Source: Curtobacterium pusillum (GTDB lineage Bacteria; Actinomycetota; Actinomycetes; Actinomycetales; Microbacteriaceae). From it: DNA of 64,000 bases. Within the stretch, counting starts at the first letter, position 1. The number at the start of each line of letters is the position of its first letter. Positions 7,976 through 16,377 of this stretch are shown one piece after another. The notes beneath the pieces were generated by a model, which worked only from the letters and a program-made list of their open reading frames with translations, was not told where the DNA came from and did not search any database. The translations under genes were made by a program, and so were the position numbers. The DNA lies in contig CP018783.1 in NCBI GenBank assembly GCA_002025645.1, positions 3,100,001 to 3,164,000 of the forward strand. The letters run 5' to 3'.

Positions 7976-9118
7976 TCAGTTCCCGGTGGTGGCCGGCTCG
8001 CGCTCGGTGGTGTCGGCGGTGACGTTGTCGTGGGAGATCGGCTTGCGCTTGGCGAGGCCGTAGAACGACAGGCCCGCGGCCAGGGCGAACACGGCGACCA
8101 GGACGAGGCCGACCGCTGACGTCGACGCCACCCAGGTCGCGAGCGCCCCGACGACCGCGGCTGCCGGCAGCGTGATCACCCACGCGACGACGATCCGGCC
8201 GACGACCGACCAGTGCACGTCCGCCAGCTTCTTGCCGAGCCCGGAGCCGATCACCGAGCCGCTCGTGACGTGCGTCGTCGAGAGCGCGAACCCGAGGTGG
8301 GACGACACGAGGATCGTCGCCGCGGAGCTCGTCTCGGCGGCGAAACCCTGCGGGGACTGCACGTCGGAGATCTTCTTGCCGACGGTCTGCATGATCCGCC
8401 AGCCGCCCATGTACGTCCCGAGGCCGATCGCCAGGCCGCAGGCGAGGATCACCCAGAGTGCCGGGCCGCTCCCGGCGGGCTGGTAGTTCGCGGCGATCAG
8501 GGTCAGGGTGATGACGCCCATCGTCTTCTGCGCGTCGTTCGTACCGTGCGCCAGGGACACCAGCGACGCGGAGATCGTCTGCCCGTGCCGGAAGCCCGTC
8601 GCCGCACCGTGTGTCGTCGCGTTCTTCGTGATCGTGTACGCCAGGTAGGTCGCCACGAGTGCGATCACCCCGGCGATCACCGGCGAGAGCAGCGCCGGCA
8701 GCACGACCTTCGAGACGACCGTCGCCCAGTCGACCGAGTTCAGGCCGGCGCCGATGATCGACGCGCCGATCAGGCCACCGAACAGGGCGTGCGTGGACGA
8801 CGACGGCAGGCCGAAGTACCACGTGGCGAGGTTCCAGAGCACGGCGCCGACGAGGCCCGCGAAGATCATCACGGGGGAGATGTGGATGCCGTCCTGACCC
8901 TCGCGGATGATGCCCTGCGAGACGGTCTTCGCGACCTCGGTGGACAGGAACGCGCCGACCACGTTGAGGACGGCGGAGATGAGCACGGCGGTGCGGGGCT
9001 TGAGGGCACCCGTGGCGACCGAGGTGGCCATGGCGTTCGCGGTGTCGTGGAAGCCGTTCGTGAAGTCGAACACGAGGGCCACCACGATCACCAGCACGAC
9101 GGTGACGAGGACGTCCAT
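7976..9118 (-). CDS. Inorganic phosphate transporter, Pit family
   Basis: Low-affinity phosphate symporter in the cytoplasmic membrane, 380 residues. The N-terminal signature FDFTNGFHDTANAMATSVA and its inverted partner in the second half (SLAHGTNDAQKTMGVI) are the duplicated GxxND-type phosphate-binding motifs. About ten TM segments are visible. Start ATG at 9118; a longer frame upstream has no support. The C-terminus is short and polar. It heads an operon with the small membrane protein downstream. No Pho box is evident in the 87-bp gap before the divergent hydrolase. Confidence 0.92.
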   Translation of the reverse strand: MDVLVTVVLVIVVALVFDFTNGFHDTANAMATSVATGALKPRTAVLISAVLNVVGAFLSTEVAKTVSQGIIREGQDGIHISPVMIFAGLVGAVLWNLATWYFGLPSSSTHALFGGLIGASIIGAGLNSVDWATVVSKVVLPALLSPVIAGVIALVATYLAYTITKNATTHGAATGFRHGQTISASLVSLAHGTNDAQKTMGVITLTLIAANYQPAGSGPALWVILACGLAIGLGTYMGGWRIMQTVGKKISDVQSPQGFAAETSSAATILVSSHLGFALSTTHVTSGSVIGSGLGKKLADVHWSVVGRIVVAWVITLPAAAVVGALATWVASTSAVGLVLVAVFALAAGLSFYGLAKRKPISHDNVTADTTEREPATTGN

Positions 9119-9205
9119 GCGCGAGACGGTAGGCCCGCCCCGCACCGGCTGCGTGAACGCCGGGTGAACAGGCTGGACCGGCCGCTGATCTGGGAGGATC
9201 GACAG

Positions 9206-10075
9206 GTGCCCACCTTCTCCGCAGCACGAGGCGACGCCTCGTTCACCGACGCGCACGGCGTCGAGATCGTCTACTCGACCTGGCGTGCGGCGCGGCCGAA
9301 GGGCATCGTGCAGATCGCGCACGGCGTCGGGGAGCACGGGCTCCGGTACGAGCCGCTCGCGCAGGACCTCGTCCGCGCCGGTTACACCGTGCACGCCAAC
9401 GACCACCGCGGGCACGGTCGCACCGGGCTCGCGCAGTGGGACGGCGACCACACGAAGCTCGGTCGGCTCGGTCCCGGTGGGCTCCGGGCCGCCATCGCCG
9501 CCGTCGAGCAGATGACCGCGGTCGCGAAGGAGGACACCCCGGGCGTCCCGCTCGTCCTGCTCGGGCACTCGTGGGGCTCGTTGATGGCCCAGCGGATCGT
9601 GAACACGTCGTCGGAGTCGTACGACGGGGTCGTCCTCTCCGCCACCGCGTACCGGCTGCCCGGCTGGATGAACAGCGGTGACCTCAACGCCCGGCACGCG
9701 GGCTCCGGCCCGACGAAGTTCGAGTGGCTGACCCGCGACCGGGCGATCATCGCCGCGGTCGAGGCGGACCCGCTCGCGGTCGAGGCGGACGTCATCGGGC
9801 TGTTCGGCGTCCGGGACGCCCTGCGGCTGCTCGGGGTCCCGCGTCGGAGCATCCCGCACGATCTCCCGATGCTGCTGCAGGTCGGTTCCGAGGACACCCT
9901 CGGCGGTCCGCGTTCGATCGAGCGGCTCGCGCAGGCGTACCGACGACGCGGCGGGCTCTCCGACGTGTCGGTCCGGGTGTACGAGGGCGCGCGGCACGAG
10001 GTCTACAACGAGACCAACCGCGACGAGGTCGTCGCCGACCTGGTCACGTGGCTGGACCGGGTGACGGCTCGCTGA
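9206..10075 (+). CDS. Alpha/beta hydrolase, monoacylglycerol-lipase-like
   Basis: Serine hydrolase of the Hydrolase_4 group. The oxyanion strand reads IAHGVGEHGLRY, the nucleophile elbow is GHSWGS, an acid (SEDTLGG) follows, and His is in GARHEVYNE, the usual monoglyceride-lipase ending. Length 289 residues fits. GTG at 9206 is preceded by GGGAGG; the much longer open frame back to 8213 is opposite the Pit gene and is a shadow. Likely cleaves monoacylglycerol or lysophospholipid in the cytoplasm (no signal peptide). Confidence 0.88.
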   Translation: MPTFSAARGDASFTDAHGVEIVYSTWRAARPKGIVQIAHGVGEHGLRYEPLAQDLVRAGYTVHANDHRGHGRTGLAQWDGDHTKLGRLGPGGLRAAIAAVEQMTAVAKEDTPGVPLVLLGHSWGSLMAQRIVNTSSESYDGVVLSATAYRLPGWMNSGDLNARHAGSGPTKFEWLTRDRAIIAAVEADPLAVEADVIGLFGVRDALRLLGVPRRSIPHDLPMLLQVGSEDTLGGPRSIERLAQAYRRRGGLSDVSVRVYEGARHEVYNETNRDEVVADLVTWLDRVTAR

Positions 10076-10088
10076 GCCGACCAGGCGA

Positions 10089-10132
10089 CGGACTGGAGGC
10101 GCGTGGCGGCGCCGCCACGCGCCTCCCGTCCG
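10089..10132. terminator. 44-bp near-perfect palindrome, GGAGGCGCG family
   Basis: Centre between 10110 and 10111 with no loop; 22-base arms with one mismatch (CGGACTGGAGGCGCGTGGC against its complement). Lies 13 bases after the hydrolase stop and before the lipoate ligase promoter. Probable terminator. Confidence 0.7.
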
Positions 10133-10158
10133 ACAGGTGGCGGGCGTAGGCTCGTCCC

Positions 10159-11208
10159 GTGCACGGTGAGTACAAGGTCCCGGGAGGCAAGCTGGTCGTC
10201 GTCGACCTCGAGGTCGTCGACGGAGGTGTCCAGGACTTCCGGCTCGCCGGGGACTTCTTCCTCGAACCGGACGACGCGCTGCCCCTGATCGACGCCGCCG
10301 TGAACGGTCTGCCGGCCACGACCGACGCCGCGGGCATCGCCGCCGCCGTCCGTGCTGCGCTGCCCGAGGACGCCGTGCTGCTCGGCTTCACCCCCGAGGC
10401 CGTCGGGGTCGCCGTCCGCCGGGCGCTCTCCCGTGCGTCGACGTGGCAGGAGTACGACTGGGAGATCATCCACGAGGGACCGATCAGCCCGAACGAACAC
10501 CTCGCGCTCGACCAGGTCCTGACCGAGGAAGTGGGCGCCGGACGCCGTGGGCCGACCCTGCGGATCTGGGAGTGGGACCAGCCGGCCGTCGTGATCGGGT
10601 CGTTCCAGTCCCTCAAGAACGAGGTCGACCCCGAGGGCGCCGCGAAGTACGGCGTCGAGGTCGTCCGGCGGATCTCCGGCGGCGGCGCGATGTTCATGGA
10701 CGCTGGCGCGATCATCTCGTACTCGCTCTACGTTCCGACCGATCTCGTGCAGGGCATGACCTTCGCCGACTCCTACGCGTACCTCGACGAGTGGGTGATC
10801 GAGGCGTTGAAGTCCCTGGGCATCGAGGCGTACTACCAGCCGCTCAACGACATCTCCTCGACCAAGGGCAAGATCGGTGGCGCGGCCCAGAAGCGGCTCG
10901 GCACCGGATCACTCCTGCACCACGCGACCATGAGCTACGACATGGACGGCGAGAAGATGGTGCAGGTGCTGCGCATCGGGCGCGAGAAGATGAGCGACAA
11001 GGGGACGACCTCGGCCGCCAAGCGGGTCGACCCGCTGCGCTCGCAGACCGGCCTCACCCGCGCCGAGATCATCGACCGGCTCATCGCGACGTTCACGAAG
11101 CTGTACGGGGCACACGAGGGGCACGTCACGGCCGAGGAACGGCAGCGCGCGCAGGAACTCGTGGCGTCGAAGTTCGCGACGCGGGAGTGGCTCGAGCGCG
11201 TCCCCTGA
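10159..11208 (+). CDS. Lipoate-protein ligase with N-terminal accessory domain
   Basis: Attaches lipoate to E2 and GcvH lysines after adenylation. Residues 1-90 (HGEYKVPGGKLVVVDLEV, DFFLEPDDAL) match the small accessory domain that in E. coli LplA is at the C-terminus. Residues about 95-349 form the catalytic domain, with RRISGGGAMFMD corresponding to the lipoate-binding RRxSGGGAVYHD motif and KGKIGGAAQKR to the KisGsAqr motif with the catalytic Lys. The order is therefore swapped. GTG start with TAGGCT six bases upstream, so probably leaderless. Specificity (lipoate or octanoate) is not resolved. Confidence 0.85.
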   Translation: MHGEYKVPGGKLVVVDLEVVDGGVQDFRLAGDFFLEPDDALPLIDAAVNGLPATTDAAGIAAAVRAALPEDAVLLGFTPEAVGVAVRRALSRASTWQEYDWEIIHEGPISPNEHLALDQVLTEEVGAGRRGPTLRIWEWDQPAVVIGSFQSLKNEVDPEGAAKYGVEVVRRISGGGAMFMDAGAIISYSLYVPTDLVQGMTFADSYAYLDEWVIEALKSLGIEAYYQPLNDISSTKGKIGGAAQKRLGTGSLLHHATMSYDMDGEKMVQVLRIGREKMSDKGTTSAAKRVDPLRSQTGLTRAEIIDRLIATFTKLYGAHEGHVTAEERQRAQELVASKFATREWLERVP

Positions 11209-11211
11209 CGC

Positions 11212-11298
11212 GGTGGTCGGCCGCCCGTGCGGTCGGGGGCTCTGTGGGGTTCCGGTGGTCGGCCGCCCGGGGAGGGGGTCCCGGACGGCCGCACCACC
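11212..11298. repeat. Direct and inverted GGTGGTCGGCCG repeats after the lipoate ligase
   Basis: GGTGGTCGGCCGCCCG occurs at 11212-11227 and 11254-11269, and its near complement CGGCCGCACCACC at 11286-11298. The second and third can pair into a hairpin and could end the ligase transcript. Confidence 0.5.
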
Positions 11299-11394
11299 AG
11301 TGTGGGGATCGTCCTGAAGAACCAGGTGTGTGGATCACGAGAATCCTCCGCGCGGCTGATGTCGCATCCTGATCGTCCACGTAGCGTCGTGTGC

Positions 11395-11724
11395 GTGAAC
11401 TGGTTGATCCTCCTGGGGGCGGTGGCCGCCGCGGCCGTCGTGATGTGGATCGCCGACCGCGTGGGGTGGATCGACCTGTCGAACAAGGCCACGCGCAGCG
11501 GCGGATCCGGCGGCGTGATCTCGATGATGGACGAGGTGTTCGCGCCGACCCGTCACGAGACGCAAGCAGAGTACGAACGGCAGTCGCGCCTCCCGAAGGA
11601 GGCCCCGACGCCGGCGGACGACGACCACGACCTGCTCAGCGGCAGCGTGCTCATCAAGGTCCCCGCGGTGCGGGGTGCCGGCCGTCACGAGGCCCGGGCC
11701 GGCACGCACGACCGCAGCTACTGA
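11395..11724 (+). CDS. Small single-pass membrane protein, unknown function
   Basis: 109 residues. An N-terminal TM helix (WLILLGAVAAAAVVMWIADRV) is followed by a polar cytoplasmic or external tail. The segment ISMMDEVFAPTRHETQAEYE resembles a conserved stretch seen in small actinobacterial membrane proteins, but I know no function. GTG at 11395 has TAGCGT seven bases upstream, arguing for a leaderless start here rather than at 11389 or the unsupported 11227. Confidence 0.65.
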   Translation: MNWLILLGAVAAAAVVMWIADRVGWIDLSNKATRSGGSGGVISMMDEVFAPTRHETQAEYERQSRLPKEAPTPADDDHDLLSGSVLIKVPAVRGAGRHEARAGTHDRSY

Positions 11725-11737
11725 CGAGCAGCGCGCG

Positions 11738-12022
11738 TCAGCGCGTCGTGAGTTCCTGGTAGTCCGGGTGCCGCTCGATCCAGGCGGCGACGTAGCTGCA
11801 CTGCGGCACGACGCGCAGCGATCCCGAGCGGACGTCGTCCAGGGCGTGCTCGACGAGGATCGACGCGTGCCCACCGCCGCGGTGCGCGGGGTCCACCTCG
11901 GTGTGGACGAAGCGGATCTCGTCGCCGTCGACCTCGTACGCTGCGAAGCCGATCACCTCACCGTCCTCGATGAGGGAGTACTGCCGCTTGTCGGTGTCGT
12001 TCCGGACCTCGGGTGCTGCCAT
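11738..12022 (-). CDS. GNAT-like N-acetyltransferase (YjdJ type)
   Basis: 94-residue short GNAT protein. The core reads IGFAAYEVDGDEIRFVHTEVDPAHRGGGHASILVEHAL, where DPAHRGGG corresponds to the acetyl-CoA-binding R/Q-x-x-G-x-G/A motif, and RVVPQCSYVAAWIERHPDY is the usual ending. This mini-GNAT family occurs widely without a known acceptor. ATG at 12022. Convergent with the small membrane gene; divergent from the methyltransferase 75 bases away. Confidence 0.88.
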   Translation of the reverse strand: MAAPEVRNDTDKRQYSLIEDGEVIGFAAYEVDGDEIRFVHTEVDPAHRGGGHASILVEHALDDVRSGSLRVVPQCSYVAAWIERHPDYQELTTR

Positions 12023-12097
12023 GGCGACGACGGTACGCCGCGTCCGGCCGCGGAGCCTGAGCGGCACCTCGGCCGCGCCGTGCACCAGAATGGTCGC

Positions 12098-12994
12098 GTG
12101 CACAGCGGAGACGATCGCGGCCCGGACCGGGTGGTCCTCGGCGACAACCTCGACGTGCTCCCGACCCTCGCGGACGGCTCGTTCACGCTCGTCTACCTGG
12201 ACCCGCCGTTCAACACCGGTCGGTACCAGCGACGGCACGCGAGCGCCGCGGTCCGCGAGGTCCCGAACACCACGGCACGGGGTCGCCGCGAGACCGTCAC
12301 CGGCTTCCGGGGCAGCACCTACGAGCGGGTCCGCGGTGACCTGATGCGGTTCGACGACCGGTTCGAGGACTACTGGTCGTTCCTCGAGCCCCGGCTGCTC
12401 GAGGCGTGGCGGCTGCTCGCCGAGGACGGCACCCTGTACCTGCACCTCGACTACCGCGAGTCGCACTACGCCAAGGTCCTGCTCGACGCGCTGTTCGGCC
12501 GTGACGCGTTCCTCAACGAGATCGTCTGGGCGTACGACTTCGGCGCGAAGTCCCGGTCGCGCTGGCCCACGAAGCACGACACGATCCTGGTCTACGTGAA
12601 GGACCCGGCGCGGTACCACTTCGACTCCGAGGCCGTCGACCGTGAGCCGTACATGGCGCCGGGGCTCGTCACGGCCGAGAAACGCGAGCGCGGCAAGCTC
12701 CCGACGGATGTCTGGTGGCACACGATCGTGTCGCCGACCGGCCGGGAGAAGACGGGCTACCCGACGCAGAAGCCCGAGGGCGTGCTGCGACGGATCGTGC
12801 AGGCGTCCTCGCGCGAGGGTGACTGGGTCCTCGACTTCTTCGCCGGCAGCGGCACGACCGGCGCGGTCGCGCAGGCGCTCGGGCGACGGTTCGTCCTGGT
12901 CGACGACAACCCCGTCGCCGTGGACGTGATGCGCCGTCGACTGCCGACGGCGTCGTTCGACGTCGTGGAACCGCCCGCCGCCTCCGCGATCTGA
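12098..12994 (+). CDS. Site-specific DNA methyltransferase, beta class, solitary
   Basis: 298-residue amino-methyltransferase acting on adenine N6 or cytosine N4. Motif IV is LDPPFNTG (Asp at residue 35) and precedes motif I FAGSGTTG (about 248-255); this order defines the beta class. The intervening part with EDGTLYLHLDYRESHYAKVLLD is the family's typical linker, and YPTQKPEGVL precedes motif I. No restriction endonuclease, specificity subunit or Vsr gene lies nearby, so it is an orphan. GTG start at 12098; a frame back to 11675 overlaps the GNAT gene in antisense. Recognition sequence unknown. Confidence 0.9.
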   Translation: MHSGDDRGPDRVVLGDNLDVLPTLADGSFTLVYLDPPFNTGRYQRRHASAAVREVPNTTARGRRETVTGFRGSTYERVRGDLMRFDDRFEDYWSFLEPRLLEAWRLLAEDGTLYLHLDYRESHYAKVLLDALFGRDAFLNEIVWAYDFGAKSRSRWPTKHDTILVYVKDPARYHFDSEAVDREPYMAPGLVTAEKRERGKLPTDVWWHTIVSPTGREKTGYPTQKPEGVLRRIVQASSREGDWVLDFFAGSGTTGAVAQALGRRFVLVDDNPVAVDVMRRRLPTASFDVVEPPAASAI

Positions 12995-13029
12995 CGCGGG
13001 GACGACGGGCCGGTCCGTCGGGTGGTCGG

Positions 13030-15495
13030 TTACTCGGCCGAGTGGCGGCCGTGCGCGTGGTCGTCCGGCCTGGAGGCGCGGCTCGGGTCCGCCGCGTCCG
13101 CTGCGGTCGGCTCCGGGGTCGCGTCGACGGGCGTCGCAGCCGCGTGGGCGGCTCGGGTCCGGATCGCGCCGGTGGTGACCGGCGGCTCGTCGACCGGCGC
13201 GGCGGCGGAGTGCGCGCCGTGCGTGGTGGCGTCCGGCAGGGGCGCGCGGGTCCCCTCGACCGACACGGTGTCGCTCTCCGTCTGTCCCATCCCGACGGCG
13301 GAACCCGCGGAGCGGGGCTGCGACGGCACGTCCGGCGAGGTCGGGACGATCGCCATCGACCCCGTGTCCGGGGACACGAGCGAGCCCGTGCCGGCGGCGG
13401 CGTTCTGCGCGTCGACGGTGAGCCGGTCGGCATCGGCCTTGTCCGACGCGGCCCTCTCGGTGTTCGCACGGTCGGTGTTCGCCTGCTCCTGCAGCGCGGA
13501 CACCTTGCGGAGCGGCGGGACACGGAAGAACCAGGTGAGCACGAACGCGAGCAGGATCACCGCGAGGCCGACCCAGTAGACGACGACGGCCGAGTCGCTG
13601 AAGCCGACGAGGAACGGACGGGTGAGTCGCTTGTCCGCACCGTTGAGGAACGAGGTGTCGCTCGTCGACGAGCTGGAGGACGAGTTCGCCGCCGAGTCAC
13701 CGCTCTTCAGCTGCTTGATCAGGGTCGGGGCGACCTCGTCGACGACGTTCTGCCGCTGGTCGGCGTTGGAGTAGTCGACCTGGAGCGTGCCGTCCACGAC
13801 GTCGGCCTTCGCCTTCGACGCCGCGGTCTCGAGCGCCTGCTGCTCGGCGGCGGGCTTCGCAGCCGCGACCCGCTCGGCGATGACCGAGTCGGCCGACGCG
13901 GCCGGGACCCGACCGGCGGCGACCTGTGCCTGCACCGCCGCGGTGACCTGCTTCGTGACGGCGGCGTCCGCGGCCTCCTTGGCCTGCACGGCGCCCTTGT
14001 TCAGGCCGTCCTGGACGTTCTGCTGGACCGGGTCGACGATCTTGTTCCAGATCTGGTCCATGACGCCCTTGTTGTCCGCGGCGTTCGCGACGGAGGGCGT
14101 CAGGGCGGCGTTCAGTGCGGGCTTGAGGTCGCTCTCGTTCTGCATCGCCGTCGTGATGTTCGTCGGCATGAGCGTGAAGAGGACGGAGAGGAGCACTGCC
14201 GTGCCCATCGTGCCGCCGATCTGGCGGAAGAACGTGGCCGCGCTGGTGGCGACACCGATGTCCCGGGGGCTGACGGAGTTCTGTGCCGCCAGGGTCAGCG
14301 TCTGCATGAGCTGCCCGAGCCCGAGGCCGATGCCGAACATGCCGAGCATGAGGAACCAGAGCGGGCGGTCGGCGGTCAGGAAGGTGAGGACGGTGAACCC
14401 GATCGCGGTGAACGCCGTACCGGTGATCGGGAAGACCTGGTAGTTCCCGGTCCGGGAGATGATCTGACCCGAGGCGATCGACGAGATCATCAGGCCGAGG
14501 ACCATCGGGAGCATCGCGAACCCGGACTCGGTCGGGGTGACGCCCTTCACGATCTGCAGGTACAGCGGGATGGTCAGCATCGCACCGAACATGCCGAAGC
14601 CGACGAGCACCGAGAGCACCGCGGACATCGAGAACACCCGCGACCCGAAGAGCTTGAGTGGGAGGATCGCGTCGTCCTTCATGGCGCGCTCGACGAGGAT
14701 GAACGCGATCAGACCGGCCGCGCCGATGCCGTAGCAGGCGAAGGCGCCCGCGGAGCTCCAGCCCCACTCGCGGCCCTGCTCGGCGATGAGCAGCAGCGGG
14801 ACGAGTGTGACGATGACGAGGGTCGCGCCCCACCAGTCGATGCGCGGCTTGCCACGGTCGCCGAACTTCGGCAGGTGCAGGAACGTCAGCACCATGAAGA
14901 GCGCGATGATGCCGATCGGGACGTTGATCAGGAAGACCCAGCGCCAGCCGGAGATGAAGAGCAGCTCGCCCGAACCGGCGAAGACACCGCCGACGAGCGG
15001 GCCGATCACCGAGGAGATGCCGAACACGGCGAGGAAGTACCCCTGGTACTTCGCGCGCTCGCGCGGGGCGAGCATGTCACCCATGATCGCGAGGGGGAGC
15101 GACATCAGACCACCGGCACCGAGGCCCTGCAGTGCGCGGAACCCGGCGAGCATGAGCATCGAGGTGGAGAACGACGCCGCGAACGACCCGACGATGAAGA
15201 TGCCGATCGCCGTGAGGAACAGCGGACGCCGGCCGAAGATGTCGGACAGCTTTCCGTAGATCGGCGTGGTGATCGTCGAGGCGATGAGGTAGCCGGTCGT
15301 CACCCAGGCCTGCTGGTCGAGGCCGTGCAGGTCGTCGCCGATCGTGCGGATCGCGGTACCGACGATCGTCTGGTCGAGGGCGCCGAGGAACATGCCGGCC
15401 ATCAGGCCGTAGATCACCAGCAGGATCTGCCGGTGGCTCATCACGGCGTTCGACGACGTGGTGGGTGCCGCGGGTGCGGTCGCGGTCTGGGTCAT
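13030..15495 (-). CDS. DHA2-type MFS drug exporter, 14 TM, with long extracellular insert and tail
   Basis: 821-residue EmrB/QacA-like proton antiporter. Starts MTQTATAPAA, then TM1 with the GALDQTIVGTAI motif and motif A as GKLSDIFGRRP. Thirteen TM helices are followed by a long polar insert rich in Ala, Lys and Gln (about residues 410-600 of the mature chain), a final TM (VYWVGLAVILLAFVLTWFF) and a tail of about 140 residues, including a repeated NTDRANTERA segment. Only the last part of the tail is low complexity. ATG at 15495 follows GGGAGATC. A TTTGC/GCAAA operator lies 18 bp upstream. Substrate unknown. Confidence 0.9.
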   Translation of the reverse strand: MTQTATAPAAPTTSSNAVMSHRQILLVIYGLMAGMFLGALDQTIVGTAIRTIGDDLHGLDQQAWVTTGYLIASTITTPIYGKLSDIFGRRPLFLTAIGIFIVGSFAASFSTSMLMLAGFRALQGLGAGGLMSLPLAIMGDMLAPRERAKYQGYFLAVFGISSVIGPLVGGVFAGSGELLFISGWRWVFLINVPIGIIALFMVLTFLHLPKFGDRGKPRIDWWGATLVIVTLVPLLLIAEQGREWGWSSAGAFACYGIGAAGLIAFILVERAMKDDAILPLKLFGSRVFSMSAVLSVLVGFGMFGAMLTIPLYLQIVKGVTPTESGFAMLPMVLGLMISSIASGQIISRTGNYQVFPITGTAFTAIGFTVLTFLTADRPLWFLMLGMFGIGLGLGQLMQTLTLAAQNSVSPRDIGVATSAATFFRQIGGTMGTAVLLSVLFTLMPTNITTAMQNESDLKPALNAALTPSVANAADNKGVMDQIWNKIVDPVQQNVQDGLNKGAVQAKEAADAAVTKQVTAAVQAQVAAGRVPAASADSVIAERVAAAKPAAEQQALETAASKAKADVVDGTLQVDYSNADQRQNVVDEVAPTLIKQLKSGDSAANSSSSSSTSDTSFLNGADKRLTRPFLVGFSDSAVVVYWVGLAVILLAFVLTWFFRVPPLRKVSALQEQANTDRANTERAASDKADADRLTVDAQNAAAGTGSLVSPDTGSMAIVPTSPDVPSQPRSAGSAVGMGQTESDTVSVEGTRAPLPDATTHGAHSAAAPVDEPPVTTGAIRTRAAHAAATPVDATPEPTAADAADPSRASRPDDHAHGRHSAE

Positions 15496-15513
15496 GTGCA
15501 GGATCTCCCGAAA

Positions 15514-15536
15514 ACTTTGCGCTGGCTGCAAAGTTA
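15514..15536. promoter_or_regulatory. Perfect inverted repeat upstream of the drug exporter
   Basis: AACTTTGC (15514-15521) and GCAAAGTT (15529-15536) around a 7-base spacer, 19 bp before the exporter ATG. The shape is that of a TetR or MarR operator. No regulator gene adjoins it; the nearest neighbours are a hydrolase and the exporter, so the repressor is encoded elsewhere. Confidence 0.6.
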
Positions 15537-15621
15537 CATCTGCCGCAAGGTGGCTGGTCACGCCGGGGAGGGTTCCTGAGTGGATCGGCAGCACCGGCGC
15601 CGGAACAGTAGGGTCGCGGTC

Positions 15622-16359
15622 ATGAGCACGCCCGACGCCGTCACAGTACGCCCGAGCGTCCTGTCGGGTTCCCGCCCGGCGATCATCGTGCTGCCGGGCG
15701 GAGGCTACGAGGAGCACGGACGGGCGAGCTCGGAGCCGATGGCCGACTGGTTCGCCGGGATCGGCCTGCACGCGTTCCTGTTCCGGTACCCGCTCCGGAC
15801 GCCGGACACCACCGGACCCCTGCACCCCGCACCGATCGAGGCGACCCGTCGGGTGTTCGACTGGCTGCGCGCCGGTGCGCCGGGCGCCGGCGTGACGGTC
15901 GACACCGGTCGGGTCGGGGTCGTCGGGTCGAGCGCTGGCGGACACCTGGCGGCGAGCCTGGCGAACGGCATCGACGACCCCACCCTCGATCGTCCGGACT
16001 TCTGCGTCCTGAACTACCCGGTGATCAGCATGGAGTCGCCGACCCGGCCGCGGCCCGTCGTGGGGCTGCTCGGGGACGCCCCCACCTGGCGGGACCGACG
16101 GGAGCTGTCGATGGAGACCCGGGTCGACGCGCGGACCCCGCCGACCTTCGTGTGGACGACCGCCGACGACCGGATCGTCCGGGCGACGAACGCGCTGGCG
16201 TACGCCGACGCCCTCGTCCGGAACGAGGTCGACGTCGAGGTGCACGTCTTCCCGCACGGCCGGCACGGCCTCGGGACCGCGGTGCGCGAGCCGCACACGT
16301 CACAGTGGACGCGACTCTGCGAGAACTGGCTGCGGTACCAGCGCGTGCTGACGGACTGA
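15622..16359 (+). CDS. Alpha/beta hydrolase (acetyl-xylan-esterase/BD-FAE-like)
   Basis: 245-residue esterase-like protein. Oxyanion motif LPGGGYEEH (the H/P-GGG-Y signature), nucleophile elbow GSSAGGHLA, acid region WTTADDRIV, and catalytic His in FPHGRHGLG. This pattern matches small carbohydrate-esterase-like hydrolases acting on acetylated or feruloylated sugars, which agrees with the glycan locus that follows on the other strand. ATG at 15622 has TAGGGT seven bases upstream and no ribosome site, so a leaderless mRNA is likely. No signal peptide, so cytoplasmic. Confidence 0.85.
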   Translation: MSTPDAVTVRPSVLSGSRPAIIVLPGGGYEEHGRASSEPMADWFAGIGLHAFLFRYPLRTPDTTGPLHPAPIEATRRVFDWLRAGAPGAGVTVDTGRVGVVGSSAGGHLAASLANGIDDPTLDRPDFCVLNYPVISMESPTRPRPVVGLLGDAPTWRDRRELSMETRVDARTPPTFVWTTADDRIVRATNALAYADALVRNEVDVEVHVFPHGRHGLGTAVREPHTSQWTRLCENWLRYQRVLTD

Positions 16360-16377
16360 GGCGATCCGTGCCTCCAG

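Noticed and set aside
8213..9205. Upstream extension of the alpha/beta hydrolase frame
   Set aside because: It lies antisense to the Pit gene, and GTG 9206 has a clear ribosome site and the family start.
13042..15579. 845-codon open frame on the + strand opposite the 14-TM exporter
   Set aside because: Translation is rich in Arg, Glu, His and Asp with no fold; it mirrors GC codon bias of the real minus-strand gene.
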